Positions 37,101 to 48,841 of a DNA stretch of 64,000 nucleotides are shown here, piece by piece. A program made the translations under genes and the position numbers. Positions within the stretch are counted from its first letter, which is position 1, and each line of letters opens with the position of its first letter. The stretch spans positions 1 to 64,000 of the forward strand of contig NZ_AUFE01000028.1 in assembly GCF_000426345.1 (NCBI RefSeq), in the 5' to 3' direction. The DNA is from Cupriavidus phytohabitans (lineage in GTDB: Bacteria; Pseudomonadota; Gammaproteobacteria; Burkholderiales; Burkholderiaceae). The notes beneath the pieces were generated by a model. That model worked only from the letters and a program-made list of their open reading frames with translations. It was not told the DNA's origin and ran no database searches.

Positions 37101-38294
37101 ATGGACTTTGACATGATCGAAACGGAAGTGATGGACGGCACCATCATCAAGGTGGTCGGCGTGGGCGGCGCGGGCGGCAATGCCGTGCAGCACATGATCA
37201 GCCGCGGCGTGCAAGGCGTCGAATTCATCTGCATGAACACCGACGCCCAGGCGCTCAAGCGTTCCAGCGCTTCGCGCGTGCTGCAACTCGGCAATACGGG
37301 CCTGGGCGCCGGCGCCAAGCCGGAAGTCGGCCGCGGTTGTGCCGATCAGGCCCGCGAGCAGATCGCCGACGCGCTGCGCGGCGCGCACATGGTCTTCATC
37401 ACTGCCGGCATGGGCGGCGGCACCGGCACCGGTGCTGCGCCGATCGTGGCGCAGGTTGCCAAGGAAATGGGCATCCTGACCGTGGGCGTGGTCAGCAAGC
37501 CGTTCGACTTCGAAGGCGCGCGCCGCGCCAAGGTGGCCGAGCATGGCTCCAGCGAGCTGGAGTCGAGCGTCGATTCGCTGATCGTGGTGCTGAACGAAAA
37601 GCTGTTCGAAGTGATGGGCGACGACGCCGAGATGGACGCATGCTTCCAGTGCGCCGACGACGTGCTGCACAACGCGGTGGCCGGCATTGCCGAGATCATC
37701 AATGTTGACGGCCTGGTGAACGTCGACTTCGAAGACGTGAAGACGGTGATGGGCGAGCAGGGCAAGGCCATGATGGGGACGGCCACGGTGTCGGGCGTGG
37801 ATCGCGCCCGCCTGGCGGCCGAGCAGGCCGTTGCCAGCCCGCTGCTGGAAGGCGTGGACCTGTCCGGCGCGCGCGGCGTGCTGGTCAATATCACCGCCAG
37901 CCGTTCGCTGAAGCTGTCGGAAACCAAGGAAGTCATGAACACCATCCGCAGCTATGCCGCGGAAGATGCAACCGTGATTTTCGGTACGGTGTACGACGAT
38001 TCGATGAGCGATGCGCTGCGCGTGACCGTGGTCGCGACCGGCCTGGGCCGCTCGGCCAAGAAGCAGCAGCCGATGACACTGCTGAAGACCGGCACGGACA
38101 ACATGCCGGTGCAGATGATGGCCAACATGGCCGCCACCGCCGCGCAGCACAGCTCGCCGGACTACAGCAACCTGGAGACGCCGGCGGTGTGGCGCAGCTC
38201 GCGCGAGTCGGCGTCTGCCCACGTGGCGGCGCTGCAGGAGAAGGGTGTGGACACGTACGATATTCCGGCCTTCCTGCGCAAGCAGGCAGACTGA
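37101..38294 (+). CDS. ftsZ: Cell division protein FtsZ, tubulin-like GTPase
   Basis: The 397-residue GTPase polymerises into the Z ring. The GTP signature GGGTGTG is at residues 105-111; VVGVGGAGGNAV lies near the N-terminus, and LNITASRSLKLSE-like text starts the second domain. The conserved C-terminal tail that binds FtsA and ZapD-type partners reads YDIPAFLRKQAD. I chose ATG at 37101, preceded by GGAGG at 37090-37094, over the adjacent GTG at 37098. A linker of about 60 residues before the tail is His/Gln/Ser-rich. Confidence 0.97.
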   Translation: MDFDMIETEVMDGTIIKVVGVGGAGGNAVQHMISRGVQGVEFICMNTDAQALKRSSASRVLQLGNTGLGAGAKPEVGRGCADQAREQIADALRGAHMVFITAGMGGGTGTGAAPIVAQVAKEMGILTVGVVSKPFDFEGARRAKVAEHGSSELESSVDSLIVVLNEKLFEVMGDDAEMDACFQCADDVLHNAVAGIAEIINVDGLVNVDFEDVKTVMGEQGKAMMGTATVSGVDRARLAAEQAVASPLLEGVDLSGARGVLVNITASRSLKLSETKEVMNTIRSYAAEDATVIFGTVYDDSMSDALRVTVVATGLGRSAKKQQPMTLLKTGTDNMPVQMMANMAATAAQHSSPDYSNLETPAVWRSSRESASAHVAALQEKGVDTYDIPAFLRKQAD

Positions 38295-38793
38295 GCGCCG
38301 GACGGCGCGGCATCGGTGCCTCCACCGGCCGGCTGACGGATCGCGTCGCCTTGTCGCGATGCACGCGCGCTCCCTATCCGCGCGTGCCTTGCATGGACTG
38401 ACGTGACCCGGCAGGCCGGCCGGCGGCGCCGCGCCGCCTGCCGCAACGGCGCATCGTCCGCCACAACCCGCATCCCGTCGCCGGGCAGGGCGTGCCGCTG
38501 GCCGCCTCCCCGGACTGGTTTCCCGCCTTCCCGGTCGGGATGTCTCGCCGTCCGCGCGGCGCACCCACAAGGTGCGTCGCGCGGACGTCTTTGTAGCAAG
38601 GTGTATCGAATGCGACCGGATGTGACCCGGCTTTTGCATCGCCGGCGCGGCGCCTATGATCTTGGGGTTGCCCGCGGTACGAGACATTGTCCGGAACGCT
38701 GTCCGGATCGTTGAACCGGCACGCTGCCGCGCCGCTGCGGCGCAGCCGGCCGCCATCCGTCCTATCCTTCAGACAACCCAGAGACTTCGCCCC
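38295..38793. other. Long intergenic region after ftsZ
   Basis: These 499 bases contain no convincing gene. They hold one strong hairpin (38549-38587), listed separately, that probably ends the dcw transcript. The rest is GC-rich without clear promoter boxes for the peroxiredoxin gene. Confidence 0.5.
38549..38592 (+). terminator. Probable terminator at the end of the dcw cluster
   Basis: CGTCCGCGCGGCGCACC pairs with GGTGCGTCGCGCGGACG (17 positions, one G-T pair) around a 5-base loop, and TCTTTGT follows. It lies 255 bases after the ftsZ stop. The U-tract is imperfect. Confidence 0.6.
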
Positions 38794-39300
38794 ATGATTA
38801 CCGTCGGTTCCCGCGTCCCGGACGCCACCCTGCAGGAATTCATCGAAACCGAAAGCGAGGGCTGCTCGCTCGGCCCCAACGCCTTCCGCGTCGCCGACCT
38901 GGTGCGCGGGCGCAAGATCGTGGTGTTCGGACTGCCGGGCGCGTTCACGCCGACCTGCTCGGCCAAGCATGTGCCGGGCTTCGTGACACATGCCGCGGAC
39001 CTGCGCGCCGCCGGCGTCGATGAAGTGTGGTGCGTGTCGGTCAACGACGCCTTCGTCATGGGCGCGTGGGGCCGCGAACAGCAGGTTGCCGGCAAGGTGC
39101 GCATGATGGCCGACGGCAGCGCCGAATGGACCCGTGCGCTGGGCCTGGACCAGGACCTCGGTGCGCGTGGCATGGGCGTGCGCTCCAAGCGCTATGCCAT
39201 GGTGATCGACGATGGTGTGGTGGCCCGGCTCGATGTGGAGGCGCCCGGCGAATTCCGCGTCAGCAGCGCCGAGGCCGTGCTGGCTGCGTTGCGCGGCTGA
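38794..39300 (+). CDS. Peroxiredoxin, Prx5 type
   Basis: The 168-residue thiol peroxidase reduces hydrogen and organic peroxides. The peroxidatic site is PGAFTPTCSAKHVPGF with Cys at about residue 50, and the family text VNDAFVMGAWGREQ is typical of the Prx5/AhpC-TSA 'redoxin' group. The C-terminal half contains LGARGMGVRSKRYAMVIDDG. Upstream in-frame ATG at 38656 would add 46 unrelated residues, so I use 38794. It sits alone between ftsZ and lpxC, a position conserved in related betaproteobacteria as far as I know. Confidence 0.9.
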   Translation: MITVGSRVPDATLQEFIETESEGCSLGPNAFRVADLVRGRKIVVFGLPGAFTPTCSAKHVPGFVTHAADLRAAGVDEVWCVSVNDAFVMGAWGREQQVAGKVRMMADGSAEWTRALGLDQDLGARGMGVRSKRYAMVIDDGVVARLDVEAPGEFRVSSAEAVLAALRG

Positions 39301-39376
39301 CACAGTCATCCGGGTAAACGTGGATAATTCGCAACATCTTGATGCGGTGTTAACAGCCGGAAACAAAACCCGGCTG

Positions 39377-39402
39377 CACCACCTTCCGGGTGGTGGTAAA
39401 AT
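39377..39402 (+). promoter_or_regulatory. Hairpin and possible extended -10 box upstream of lpxC
   Basis: CACCACC and GGTGGTG (39377-39395) form a 7-base-pair stem with a TTCCG loop, overlapping TGGTAAAAT, an extended -10-like box at 39394-39402. Transcription from it would leave a leader of about 45 bases with a GAGG ribosome site before the lpxC ATG. The -35 is poor, so the call is weak. Confidence 0.35.
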
Positions 39403-39454
39403 CGCTTTATCAAAAAAAGCACCACGATAGATTTTTATAATAGTTGAGGCTGTC

Positions 39455-40372
39455 ATGCTCAAACAGCGCACGATCAAATCCCTGGTGAAGACGGTAGGCA
39501 TCGGCCTGCACTCGGGCCGCAAGGTCACGTTGACCCTGCGGCCCGCGGCGGCCGACACCGGCATTGTCTTTACCCGCGTCGACCTGCCCGAGGCCGTCGA
39601 GATTCCCGTGGCCGCTTCGGCCATCGGCGACACGCGCCTGGCGTCGGTGCTGCAGAAGGATGGCGCGCGTGTTTCGACCGTCGAGCACCTGATGTCGGCG
39701 TGTGCCGGCCTCGGCATCGACAACCTCTATGTCGATGTCGACGCCGAGGAAATCCCGATCATGGACGGCAGCGCCGCGTCCTTCGTGTTCCTGCTGCAGT
39801 CGGCCGGCATTGAAGAACAGAACGCGCTGAAGACCTTTATCCGCGTCAAGAAACCGGTGGAAGTGCGCGAGGGCGACAAGTTCGCGCGGCTGGAGCCGTT
39901 CTTCGGCTTCAAGCTGGCGTTCACCATCGACTTCCGTCATCCGGCTGTCGACAAGACTGGCCAGACCTTCTCGATCGACTTTGGCGACACCAGCTACGTG
40001 CGCGAGATCGCCCGGGCCCGCACCTTCGGCTTTGCCCATGAGGTGGAGGCGCTGCGCGAGATGGGCCTGGCGCGCGGCGGCAGCCTGGACAACGCTATCG
40101 TGCTGGACGAGCACCGCATGCTGAACAACGAGGAACTGCGCTATGGCGACGAATTCGTGCGCCACAAGATCCTCGATGCCATCGGCGACCTGTATGTGGT
40201 CGGCCACCCGCTGATCGGGTCCTATGTAGCGCACAAGTCGGGCCACGGCCTGAACAACCAGCTGCTGCGCGCGCTGCTGGCGGACCAGGAGGCCTATGAA
40301 CTGGTCACCTTCGACCGCGTCGAGGAAGCGCCCGCCGCCTTCCTGCCGCAGGCGCAGCCGGCTTTTGCCTAG
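39455..40372 (+). CDS. lpxC: UDP-3-O-acyl-GlcNAc deacetylase, lipid A synthesis
   Basis: The 305-residue zinc enzyme performs the committed step of lipid A synthesis. Zinc ligand His78 lies in [17 protein letters not shown], and the second zinc site lies in the text [20 protein letters not shown] with the catalytic histidine near [26 protein letters not shown] and [20 protein letters not shown] are further family markers. Length equals E. coli LpxC (305). A bidirectional terminator follows. Confidence 0.97.
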   Translation: MLKQRTIKSLVKTVGIGLHSGRKVTLTLRPAAADTGIVFTRVDLPEAVEIPVAASAIGDTRLASVLQKDGARVSTVEHLMSACAGLGIDNLYVDVDAEEIPIMDGSAASFVFLLQSAGIEEQNALKTFIRVKKPVEVREGDKFARLEPFFGFKLAFTIDFRHPAVDKTGQTFSIDFGDTSYVREIARARTFGFAHEVEALREMGLARGGSLDNAIVLDEHRMLNNEELRYGDEFVRHKILDAIGDLYVVGHPLIGSYVAHKSGHGLNNQLLRALLADQEAYELVTFDRVEEAPAAFLPQAQPAFA

Positions 40373-40400
40373 AACCGCGCCACTGCCCGCCACGCAACGA

Positions 40401-40431
40401 AAAGCCGACCCGAGGGTCGGCTTTCTTGTTT
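40401..40431. terminator. Bidirectional terminator between lpxC and dciA-like gene
   Basis: AAAGCCGACC and GGTCGGCTTT form a 10-base-pair stem with a 4-base loop, followed by CTTGTTTG on the plus strand and preceded by A-rich sequence that serves the minus strand. Both flanking genes converge on it. Confidence 0.85.
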
Positions 40432-40453
40432 GTCCGGAATTTCTGCCGGCCGC

Positions 40454-40957
40454 TCAGCGGTGATGCGAGAGCAGCGTCTTGAGCGCATCGCGCAGCGGCG
40501 AGTCCGGCAGCGTGCGCGCGAGCTGGTCCAGGCTGGCGAGGCCGGTTGGCGTCATCTGCCCGCTGGTGCGCTTGCGCTCGACCGGACCAGCGTCCCAGTC
40601 CGAGTGACGCTGCACCTCGGGCTGCACCCGCACCCGGATCGCGGTGATCTGCGAGCCGCGCTGCTGCAGCCGTCCCAGCAGCGTCGGCACCACCTGCCGC
40701 ACCCGCGCCGCGGCCGCGCCATGTGCCGCCAGCAACAGCAGCACCTGGCCGTTCGGGTCGACGGCGTCCCGCTTGACGCCGGCCACGGCGATGCCGGCGC
40801 GCATGCCGGGGGGCAGCAGCGACAGCACTTCGGCCTCCAGCACGGACAGCTGGCGCGCGGTCTGCATCAGCCCGGAAACCGGGCCGGACTTGGCCAGCCA
40901 GTCGTTGAGCGGCTTGGCGGCAGCAGTCTGCAGGGCGTGATGGGTGAAGCGGCGCAT
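40454..40957 (-). CDS. DUF721 protein, DciA-like helicase loader candidate
   Basis: The 167-residue protein begins LNDWLAKSGPVSGLMQTARQ and contains the DUF721 core (LLPPGMRAGIAVAGVKRDAV through VVPTLLGRLQQ). DUF721 proteins of the DciA type help load the replicative helicase DnaB in bacteria that lack DnaC. Members near secA in betaproteobacteria are usually annotated this way. The C-terminal 50 residues are poorly conserved. It is transcribed convergent to lpxC and divergent from secA. Confidence 0.75.
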   Translation of the reverse strand: MRRFTHHALQTAAAKPLNDWLAKSGPVSGLMQTARQLSVLEAEVLSLLPPGMRAGIAVAGVKRDAVDPNGQVLLLLAAHGAAAARVRQVVPTLLGRLQQRGSQITAIRVRVQPEVQRHSDWDAGPVERKRTSGQMTPTGLASLDQLARTLPDSPLRDALKTLLSHHR

Positions 40958-41238
40958 GGCTGCATTCTAGCAAGGGGCGGCGGGGCTGCCCGGGGCGGTG
41001 CGGATTGAAGCTGCCGCACCCGCCCCAAACTGCAGCAGACAGAGGGGGCCGGGGTCGGCCCGCGTTGGCCGGTGCCTGGTCGGCAGCCTTGCACGGCAAG
41101 GGCCGGCGCGTTCCGGCCGTGACCCCGGCACATGATAAACTCGGCGTTTCGCGCCAATCTATCCATTCCTCGCCCGGCCGCCGGTGCAGCCCGCTTACCA
41201 GGGGCGTCAGCCCGGTCCCGCGCAGGTGAAAGCAATCG

Positions 41239-44016
<2,778 letters not shown>

Positions 44017-44080
44017 ACTGAGCCGCGCCGGGTGCCCGGTATGACGTCGGTCCCGCAGCGGGGCATGACGCAACAGGAAT

Positions 44081-44111
44081 CGAACATGCCCGCCCCTCGC
44101 GGGCATGTTCG
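44081..44111 (+). terminator. Strong hairpin after secA
   Basis: CGAACATGCCCGC and GCGGGCATGTTCG form a perfect 13-base-pair stem with a CCCTC loop, 64 bases after the secA stop and 45 before argJ. There is no U-tract, so it may be a weak terminator or an mRNA end protector. Confidence 0.5.
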
Positions 44112-44156
44112 TCTGATGACAAGCAAGTCGCGAGCAGGAACATCGAGGAGTCCTAC

Positions 44157-45395
44157 ATGCCCGTCAATCTTCCGCTGCCCCTGGCAGAGAACCTGAAATC
44201 CGTCGCCGGCGTGGAGCTCGGCTGGGCCGAGGCGGGCATCCGCAAGGCCAACCGCAAGGACGTGCTGGTGGTGCGCGTCGCCGAAGGCAGCACCGTGGCC
44301 GGCGTCTTCACCAGCAACCGCTTCTGCGCCGCGCCGGTGCAGGTGTGCCGCGAGCACCTTGCGGCCGCGGGCAAGTCGGGCAAGGGCATCCGCGCGCTGG
44401 TGGTCAACACCGGCAATGCCAACGCCGGTACCGGCGAGCAGGGCCTGGCCAACGCCCGCGCCACCTGCGACGCGCTGGCTGCGCAGCTGGGCATCGATGC
44501 CGGCCAGGTGCTGCCGTTCTCGACCGGCGTGATCCTTGAGCAATTGCCGATGGACCGCCTGCTGGCCGGGCTGCCCGCCGCCGTCGCCAACGCCAGGGGG
44601 GACAACTGGCTGGCCGCGGCGGAAGCGATCATGACCACCGACACGCAGCCCAAGGTGGCCTCGCGCACGGTGCAGATCGGCGGCAAGACCGTGACGCTGT
44701 CGGGCATCAGCAAGGGCGCGGGCATGATCCGCCCGAACATGGCGACCATGCTGGGCTTTATCGCCATGGATGCCGCGGTGGCGCAGCCGGTGCTGCAGGG
44801 ACTGGTGACGCACGCCGCCGATCACTCGTTCAACAGCATCACCATCGATGGCGATACCTCGACCAACGATTCGTTCGTGCTGATCGCCTCGGGCAAGTCC
44901 GGTGCCGTGGTCGACCGCGCCGAAGGCCCTGCCTTCGAAGCGCTGCGCGATGCGGTGACGAGCCTGGCGCAAGAGCTGGCGCAGATGATCGTGCGCGACG
45001 GCGAAGGCGCGACCAAATTGATGACCATCCGCGTCGAAGGCGGCAAGGACGTTGCCGAGTGCCGCCAGATCGCCTATGCGGTTGCGCATTCGCCGCTGGT
45101 CAAGACCGCGTTCTACGCCTCGGACCCCAACCTCGGCCGCATCCTGGCCGCGGTCGGCTACGCCGGCGTCGACGACCTCGATGTCGGCCGCGTCAACTTG
45201 TGGCTGGACGATGTCTGGGTCGCCCGCGACGGCGGCCGCAATCCCGACTACCGCGAGGAAGACGGCCAGCGCGTGATGCAGCAGGCCGAGATCACGGTAC
45301 GCATCGCGCTGGGCCGCGGCAATGCCGAAGCCACGGTGTGGACCTGCGACCTGTCGCACGACTACGTGTCGATCAACGCCGACTACCGTTCGTAA
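44157..45395 (+). CDS. argJ: Glutamate N-acetyltransferase/amino-acid acetyltransferase
   Basis: The 412-residue ornithine acetyltransferase moves the acetyl group from N-acetylornithine to glutamate in the cyclic arginine pathway. It is made as one chain that cleaves itself before Thr197 in PNMATMLGF; the Thr becomes the N-terminal nucleophile of the beta chain. [13 protein letters not shown] is the oxyanion-hole region and [15 protein letters not shown] is the substrate loop. Whether it also has N-acetylglutamate synthase activity cannot be told from sequence. Confidence 0.95.
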   Translation: MPVNLPLPLAENLKSVAGVELGWAEAGIRKANRKDVLVVRVAEGSTVAGVFTSNRFCAAPVQVCREHLAAAGKSGKGIRALVVNTGNANAGTGEQGLANARATCDALAAQLGIDAGQVLPFSTGVILEQLPMDRLLAGLPAAVANARGDNWLAAAEAIMTTDTQPKVASRTVQIGGKTVTLSGISKGAGMIRPNMATMLGFIAMDAAVAQPVLQGLVTHAADHSFNSITIDGDTSTNDSFVLIASGKSGAVVDRAEGPAFEALRDAVTSLAQELAQMIVRDGEGATKLMTIRVEGGKDVAECRQIAYAVAHSPLVKTAFYASDPNLGRILAAVGYAGVDDLDVGRVNLWLDDVWVARDGGRNPDYREEDGQRVMQQAEITVRIALGRGNAEATVWTCDLSHDYVSINADYRS

Positions 45396-45410
45396 GCACC
45401 ACTGTTTTGC

Positions 45411-45520
45411 CCCCTCTCCCGCTTGCGGGAGAGGGGCCGCGGGAGAGGGCCGGCGCATCAGGAAGCGTGGTACCGCCAAACTACCCCTCTCCCCAATCCC
45501 CTCCCACAGAGGAGAAAGGG
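45411..45520. repeat. CTCCCCTCTCCC palindromic repeat, copy 2 with degenerate partner
   Basis: CCCCTCTCCCGC (45411-45422) and GCGGGAGAGGGG (45425-45436) form a near-continuous 12-base palindrome. A second half-copy (GCGGGAGAGGGC, 45439-45450) and degenerate CCCCTCTCCCC and CAGAGGAGAAAGGG text at 45485-45521 follow, so two units seem to have inserted or diverged here between argJ and the DUF815 gene. Confidence 0.65.
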
Positions 45521-45571
45521 AGCAAAAACAGTTGGCAACAAGCTGACCTCTACTGCCACCACCCCATCACC

Positions 45572-46477
45572 ATGTCCGACCTCGCCGCCCGCCTCGACAA
45601 CTTCCTCTCCCGCCTCGAACAATGGCTGCCGCCGCAACTGAGCGACGCGGACTGGCAGGAGGCGGTAGCGTTCCGCTGGCGCAAGCGCCAGAGCCTGTTC
45701 GGCAATATCGGCTACCTGCAGCCGGTGCGCCAGCTGCCGCCGATTCACCTGGACGACCTGAAGAACATCGAGCGCCAGAAGGACGCCATCGTCGCCAACA
45801 CGCGCCAGTTCGTGAACAAGCTGCCGGCCAACAACGTGCTGCTGACGGGCGCGCGCGGTACCGGCAAGTCGTCGCTGATCAAGGCCTGCCTGAATGCCTT
45901 CGTCAGGGACGGGCTGCGGCTGGTGGAGGTCGACAAGGATGACCTGGGCGACCTCGGCGATATCGTCGAGCTGGTCTCGGCCCGGCCCGAGCGCTTCGTC
46001 ATCTTCTGTGACGACCTGTCGTTCGAAGAGGGCGAATCGGGCTACAAGTCGCTGAAGTCGGCGCTGGACGGATCGGTCGCGGCGCAGTCGGACAACGTGC
46101 TCATCTACGCCACGTCCAACCGCCGGCACCTGCTGCCGGAGTACATGAAGGACAACGAAACCTACCGCCACACCGACGACGGCGAGATCCATCCCGGCGA
46201 AGTGGTCGAAGAAAAGATCTCGCTGTCCGAGCGCTTCGGGCTGTGGCTGTCGTTCTACCCGCCCAAGCAGGATGAGTACCTGACCATCGTCGGCCACTGG
46301 CTCAAGCACTTCGGCTGCACCGACGAAGACATCGCCGCCGCACGGGGCGACGCGCTGGTGTGGGCACTGGAGCGCGGCTCGCGCTCGGGCCGCGTGGCGT
46401 GGCAGTTCGCGCGCGACTGGGGCGGCAAGCACGGCCAGCCGTACATTGCCGACGTGCCGGGGAACGACAAGGCATGA
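45572..46477 (+). CDS. DUF815 family AAA-type ATPase
   Basis: The 301-residue protein has a P-loop GARGTGKSS near residues 91-99, a Walker B-like VIFCDDLSFEEGE, and a sensor-like YATSNRRHLLPEYM. This is the DUF815 family of AAA-type ATPases, whose cellular role is not established. The start at 45572 gives the family N-terminus; an in-frame open stretch to 45059 lies in argJ and is rejected. It overlaps mutT by 4 bases, so both are made from one transcript. Confidence 0.88.
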   Translation: MSDLAARLDNFLSRLEQWLPPQLSDADWQEAVAFRWRKRQSLFGNIGYLQPVRQLPPIHLDDLKNIERQKDAIVANTRQFVNKLPANNVLLTGARGTGKSSLIKACLNAFVRDGLRLVEVDKDDLGDLGDIVELVSARPERFVIFCDDLSFEEGESGYKSLKSALDGSVAAQSDNVLIYATSNRRHLLPEYMKDNETYRHTDDGEIHPGEVVEEKISLSERFGLWLSFYPPKQDEYLTIVGHWLKHFGCTDEDIAAARGDALVWALERGSRSGRVAWQFARDWGGKHGQPYIADVPGNDKA

Positions 46478-46911
46478 GCGCGGCCATGGACAAGCCCGCA
46501 GAGACCGCCGGCAACCCGCCTCGCAAGGTCACCGAAGTCGCCGTCGGGGTGATGGTGCAGCCGGATGGCCGCTTCCTGCTGGCGCAGCGCCCCGTGGGCA
46601 AGCCGTATGAAGGCTATTGGGAGTTCCCGGGCGGCAAGCTGGAGCCAGGTGAGACCGTCGAGGCAGCGCTCGCCCGCGAACTGCATGAAGAGCTGGGACT
46701 GGATATCACCGCGTGCGAGCGCTGGCATGTGCTCGAGCACGACTACCCGCACGCCTATGTGCGGCTGCATTTCTGCAAGGTTACTGCCTGGCGCGGTGAC
46801 CCGGTCGGCCGCGAAGGCCAGGCCTTTTCCTGGCAGACGGTGCCCGTGACGGTCGCGCCGCTGCTGCCGGCCACCATTCCGGTGGTCGAATGGCTGGGCG
46901 AAGAGGCCTAG
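46474..46911 (+). CDS. mutT: 8-oxo-dGTP diphosphatase, Nudix family
   Basis: The 145-residue protein hydrolyses oxidised nucleotides such as 8-oxo-dGTP. The Nudix box is complete at residues 53-76 (GGKLEPGETVEAALARELHE and EELGL), and WEFPGGKLEPGE is the usual MutT text. The FCKVTAWRGDPVGREGQ segment follows. Other Nudix substrates cannot be excluded, but the text after WEF and its position beside yacG-zapD-coaE fit MutT of betaproteobacteria. Confidence 0.85.
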   Translation: MSAAMDKPAETAGNPPRKVTEVAVGVMVQPDGRFLLAQRPVGKPYEGYWEFPGGKLEPGETVEAALARELHEELGLDITACERWHVLEHDYPHAYVRLHFCKVTAWRGDPVGREGQAFSWQTVPVTVAPLLPATIPVVEWLGEEA

Positions 46912-46959
46912 GGCACAGACCCTGGCGCCAATGAGCGGCCTGTGCGGGAGGCGACTGCG

Positions 46960-47151
46960 TCAGTCGTCCTCGTCGCCGGGCAGGTCCGGCGAAGGCGTCT
47001 CGCCTGGCTTGCCGCCGATCACGTATTTCTCGGACGCCCAGGCGCCCAGGTCGATCTGCTTGCAGCGCTCGGAACAGAACGGGCGGAACTTGTTGTCCGG
47101 CACCCAGGCCACCTCGGTGCCGCAGGTGGGGCATTTGACGACAGCAGGCAT
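46960..47151 (-). CDS. yacG: DNA gyrase inhibitor YacG, zinc protein
   Basis: The 63-residue protein has a four-cysteine zinc site (Cys7, Cys10, Cys26, Cys30) in CPTCGTEV and [19 protein letters not shown]. In E. coli YacG binds GyrB and inhibits gyrase. The C-terminal acidic tail ([11 protein letters not shown]) is typical. It starts 4 bases after the zapD stop in the conserved zapD-yacG order. Confidence 0.92.
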   Translation of the reverse strand: MPAVVKCPTCGTEVAWVPDNKFRPFCSERCKQIDLGAWASEKYVIGGKPGETPSPDLPGDEDD

Positions 47152-47155
47152 GGCT

Positions 47156-47914
47156 TCAGAAATTGCAGAGTTTCAGCAGGAACGGGATATCGGCATCGAC
47201 CGAGCGCGGGCGCAGGTCGCCGTCCTGCTGCGTGAAGCGCACCCACAGCATGTATTTGTTCGCGCTCATTTCCGGGATGAAGGCTAGCAGCGAGTCATCC
47301 AGCCACACCTGCATCAGCTGGTAGCTGCGCCCGGACAGCATTTGCTGGTAGCTGCCGCCGGTGGCGATCACCTTCCCGCTCTGGCCGGCTTCGCGCAGCA
47401 GGCGCAGCACGATGGTGGTGCCCATGCGCAGCGACACCAGCGGGCGGGCCCACTTCAGGATATCGGCGCGGCGGTCCTCCGCGGGGCGGTGTTGCCACGC
47501 GTAATAGGCCGGCAGGTCGAACTCGCAGGTGCCACCGGGAATGATGGCACGGCTGCGGATGCTGGTCAGCCACTCGTTGTCGGTCAGCAGCTGCCCGGCC
47601 TTGCCCACGGTCTGGTTGAGCATGGTGATGCCTTGCTCGATTTCGCCAATCACACCGTCCAGCGCTTCCTGGTCGATCTGCGGGTTGGCGCGCAGCGGCG
47701 CCAGCGCCTGGCGCTGGCGTTCCAGTTCCTTGATCAGGTCGGTCTTGAGGTCGGCGCGGCCGGCTACGTCGATGATCTCGAACAGCGTGGTCAGCGCGAC
47801 ATGGTGCTGCTGGGGATGATCCTGGCCGAGGAAGTATTCCAGCCGATCGAACAGGTCCTCCAGCCGCAGGAGTGTCCTGATGCGTTCGTTGAATGGATAT
47901 TCGTACAGAATCAA
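47156..47914 (-). CDS. zapD: Cell division protein ZapD
   Basis: The 252-residue cytoplasmic protein (formerly DUF1342) cross-links FtsZ filaments. It begins [20 protein letters not shown], the canonical family N-terminus, and has [20 protein letters not shown] followed by an all-alpha region, then a beta-rich domain with [18 protein letters not shown]. It is downstream of coaE and upstream of yacG. Its partner FtsZ is encoded about 9 kb away on the other strand. Confidence 0.95.
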   Translation of the reverse strand: MILYEYPFNERIRTLLRLEDLFDRLEYFLGQDHPQQHHVALTTLFEIIDVAGRADLKTDLIKELERQRQALAPLRANPQIDQEALDGVIGEIEQGITMLNQTVGKAGQLLTDNEWLTSIRSRAIIPGGTCEFDLPAYYAWQHRPAEDRRADILKWARPLVSLRMGTTIVLRLLREAGQSGKVIATGGSYQQMLSGRSYQLMQVWLDDSLLAFIPEMSANKYMLWVRFTQQDGDLRPRSVDADIPFLLKLCNF

Positions 47915-48151
47915 GTGCTATGTCCGTGCAGGGCGCCGGGCGGGCCCCGTAAGAGGAGCAGGCCCGGTGCGGAATGTGGCCCGGGGAACGCCGGAAGGGG
48001 CTGGGTGGACTGTGTCGGAGTGATCCGCGGTGTCCAATGCCCGCAGTATGCGGCGATTTCCCGGCATGTTCCAGCGCATTCTATGCGAGACCCGGGCCGA
48101 GGACAATGTCGGACGCGCGTTCGCCGCGTGCCGCCGGGCCGGGCCCGCGCA

Positions 48152-48790
48152 TCATGCGCCGGCTTCAGGATGGACCTTTCCTGACGCTGACAGTTCGCGG
48201 TAATAGCGGTCGAGGCGGTCCACCTGTGCCACGAGCGCATCGACTGGCCCGTCGTTGTCGATGACGTCGTCGGCACATGCCAGCCGCGCGCGCCGCGTTG
48301 CCTGCCTGGCCATGATTGCCTGCACCTGCTCGCGGCTGAAGCCGTTGCGCGCCATCACGCGCGCCACCTGGGTGGCTTCGGTGCAGTCGACCACCAGCAC
48401 GCGGCCCACGCGCTCGCGCCACGAGCCGGACTCTACCAGCAGCGGCACCACGTAGATCAGGTAAGGATGCTCGCCGGCATCGCGGACCGCCTGCGCATGC
48501 TCGTTGGTCAGCGCCCGGATCAGCGGATGGGTGATGCCTTCGAGGCGCGCCTTGGCGGCCGGGTCGGCGAATACCAGCGCGCGCATCGCGTCGCGGTCCA
48601 TGGCGCCGTCAGGGCGCAGGCATTCAGGCCCGAAGGCCTCGACCAGCGCCGGGATGGCACGCCCGCCCGGGGCGGTGACCTGGTGGGCGAGGAGGTCTGT
48701 ATCGATGATCGCGGCGCCGCGCGCGGCGAACATGTCGGCCACGCGGGTCTTGCCGCTGCCGATGCCGCCGGTCAGTCCGATTTCCAGCAT
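48152..48790 (-). CDS. coaE: Dephospho-CoA kinase
   Basis: The 212-residue kinase makes CoA from dephospho-CoA in the last step of the pathway. The P-loop is GGIGSGKT (8-15), with DTDLLAHQVTAPGG, EGITHPLIR, YVVPLLVESGSW and DNDGPVDAL as further markers. A gap of about 240 bases separates it from zapD and contains no recognised gene. pilD lies 51 bases upstream on the same strand, so the genes may form one transcript. Confidence 0.94.
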   Translation of the reverse strand: MLEIGLTGGIGSGKTRVADMFAARGAAIIDTDLLAHQVTAPGGRAIPALVEAFGPECLRPDGAMDRDAMRALVFADPAAKARLEGITHPLIRALTNEHAQAVRDAGEHPYLIYVVPLLVESGSWRERVGRVLVVDCTEATQVARVMARNGFSREQVQAIMARQATRRARLACADDVIDNDGPVDALVAQVDRLDRYYRELSASGKVHPEAGA

Positions 48791-48841
48791 GTGGGGATGC
48801 CGTGAAGGCTAGTTGACGATGTTGCCGTCACGATACCAGCT

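Noticed and set aside
39436-39441. TATAAT as the lpxC promoter
   Set aside because: It ends 13 bases before the ATG, so transcription would begin after or inside the ribosome site GAGG. The upstream TAAAAT box fits better, though neither has a good -35.
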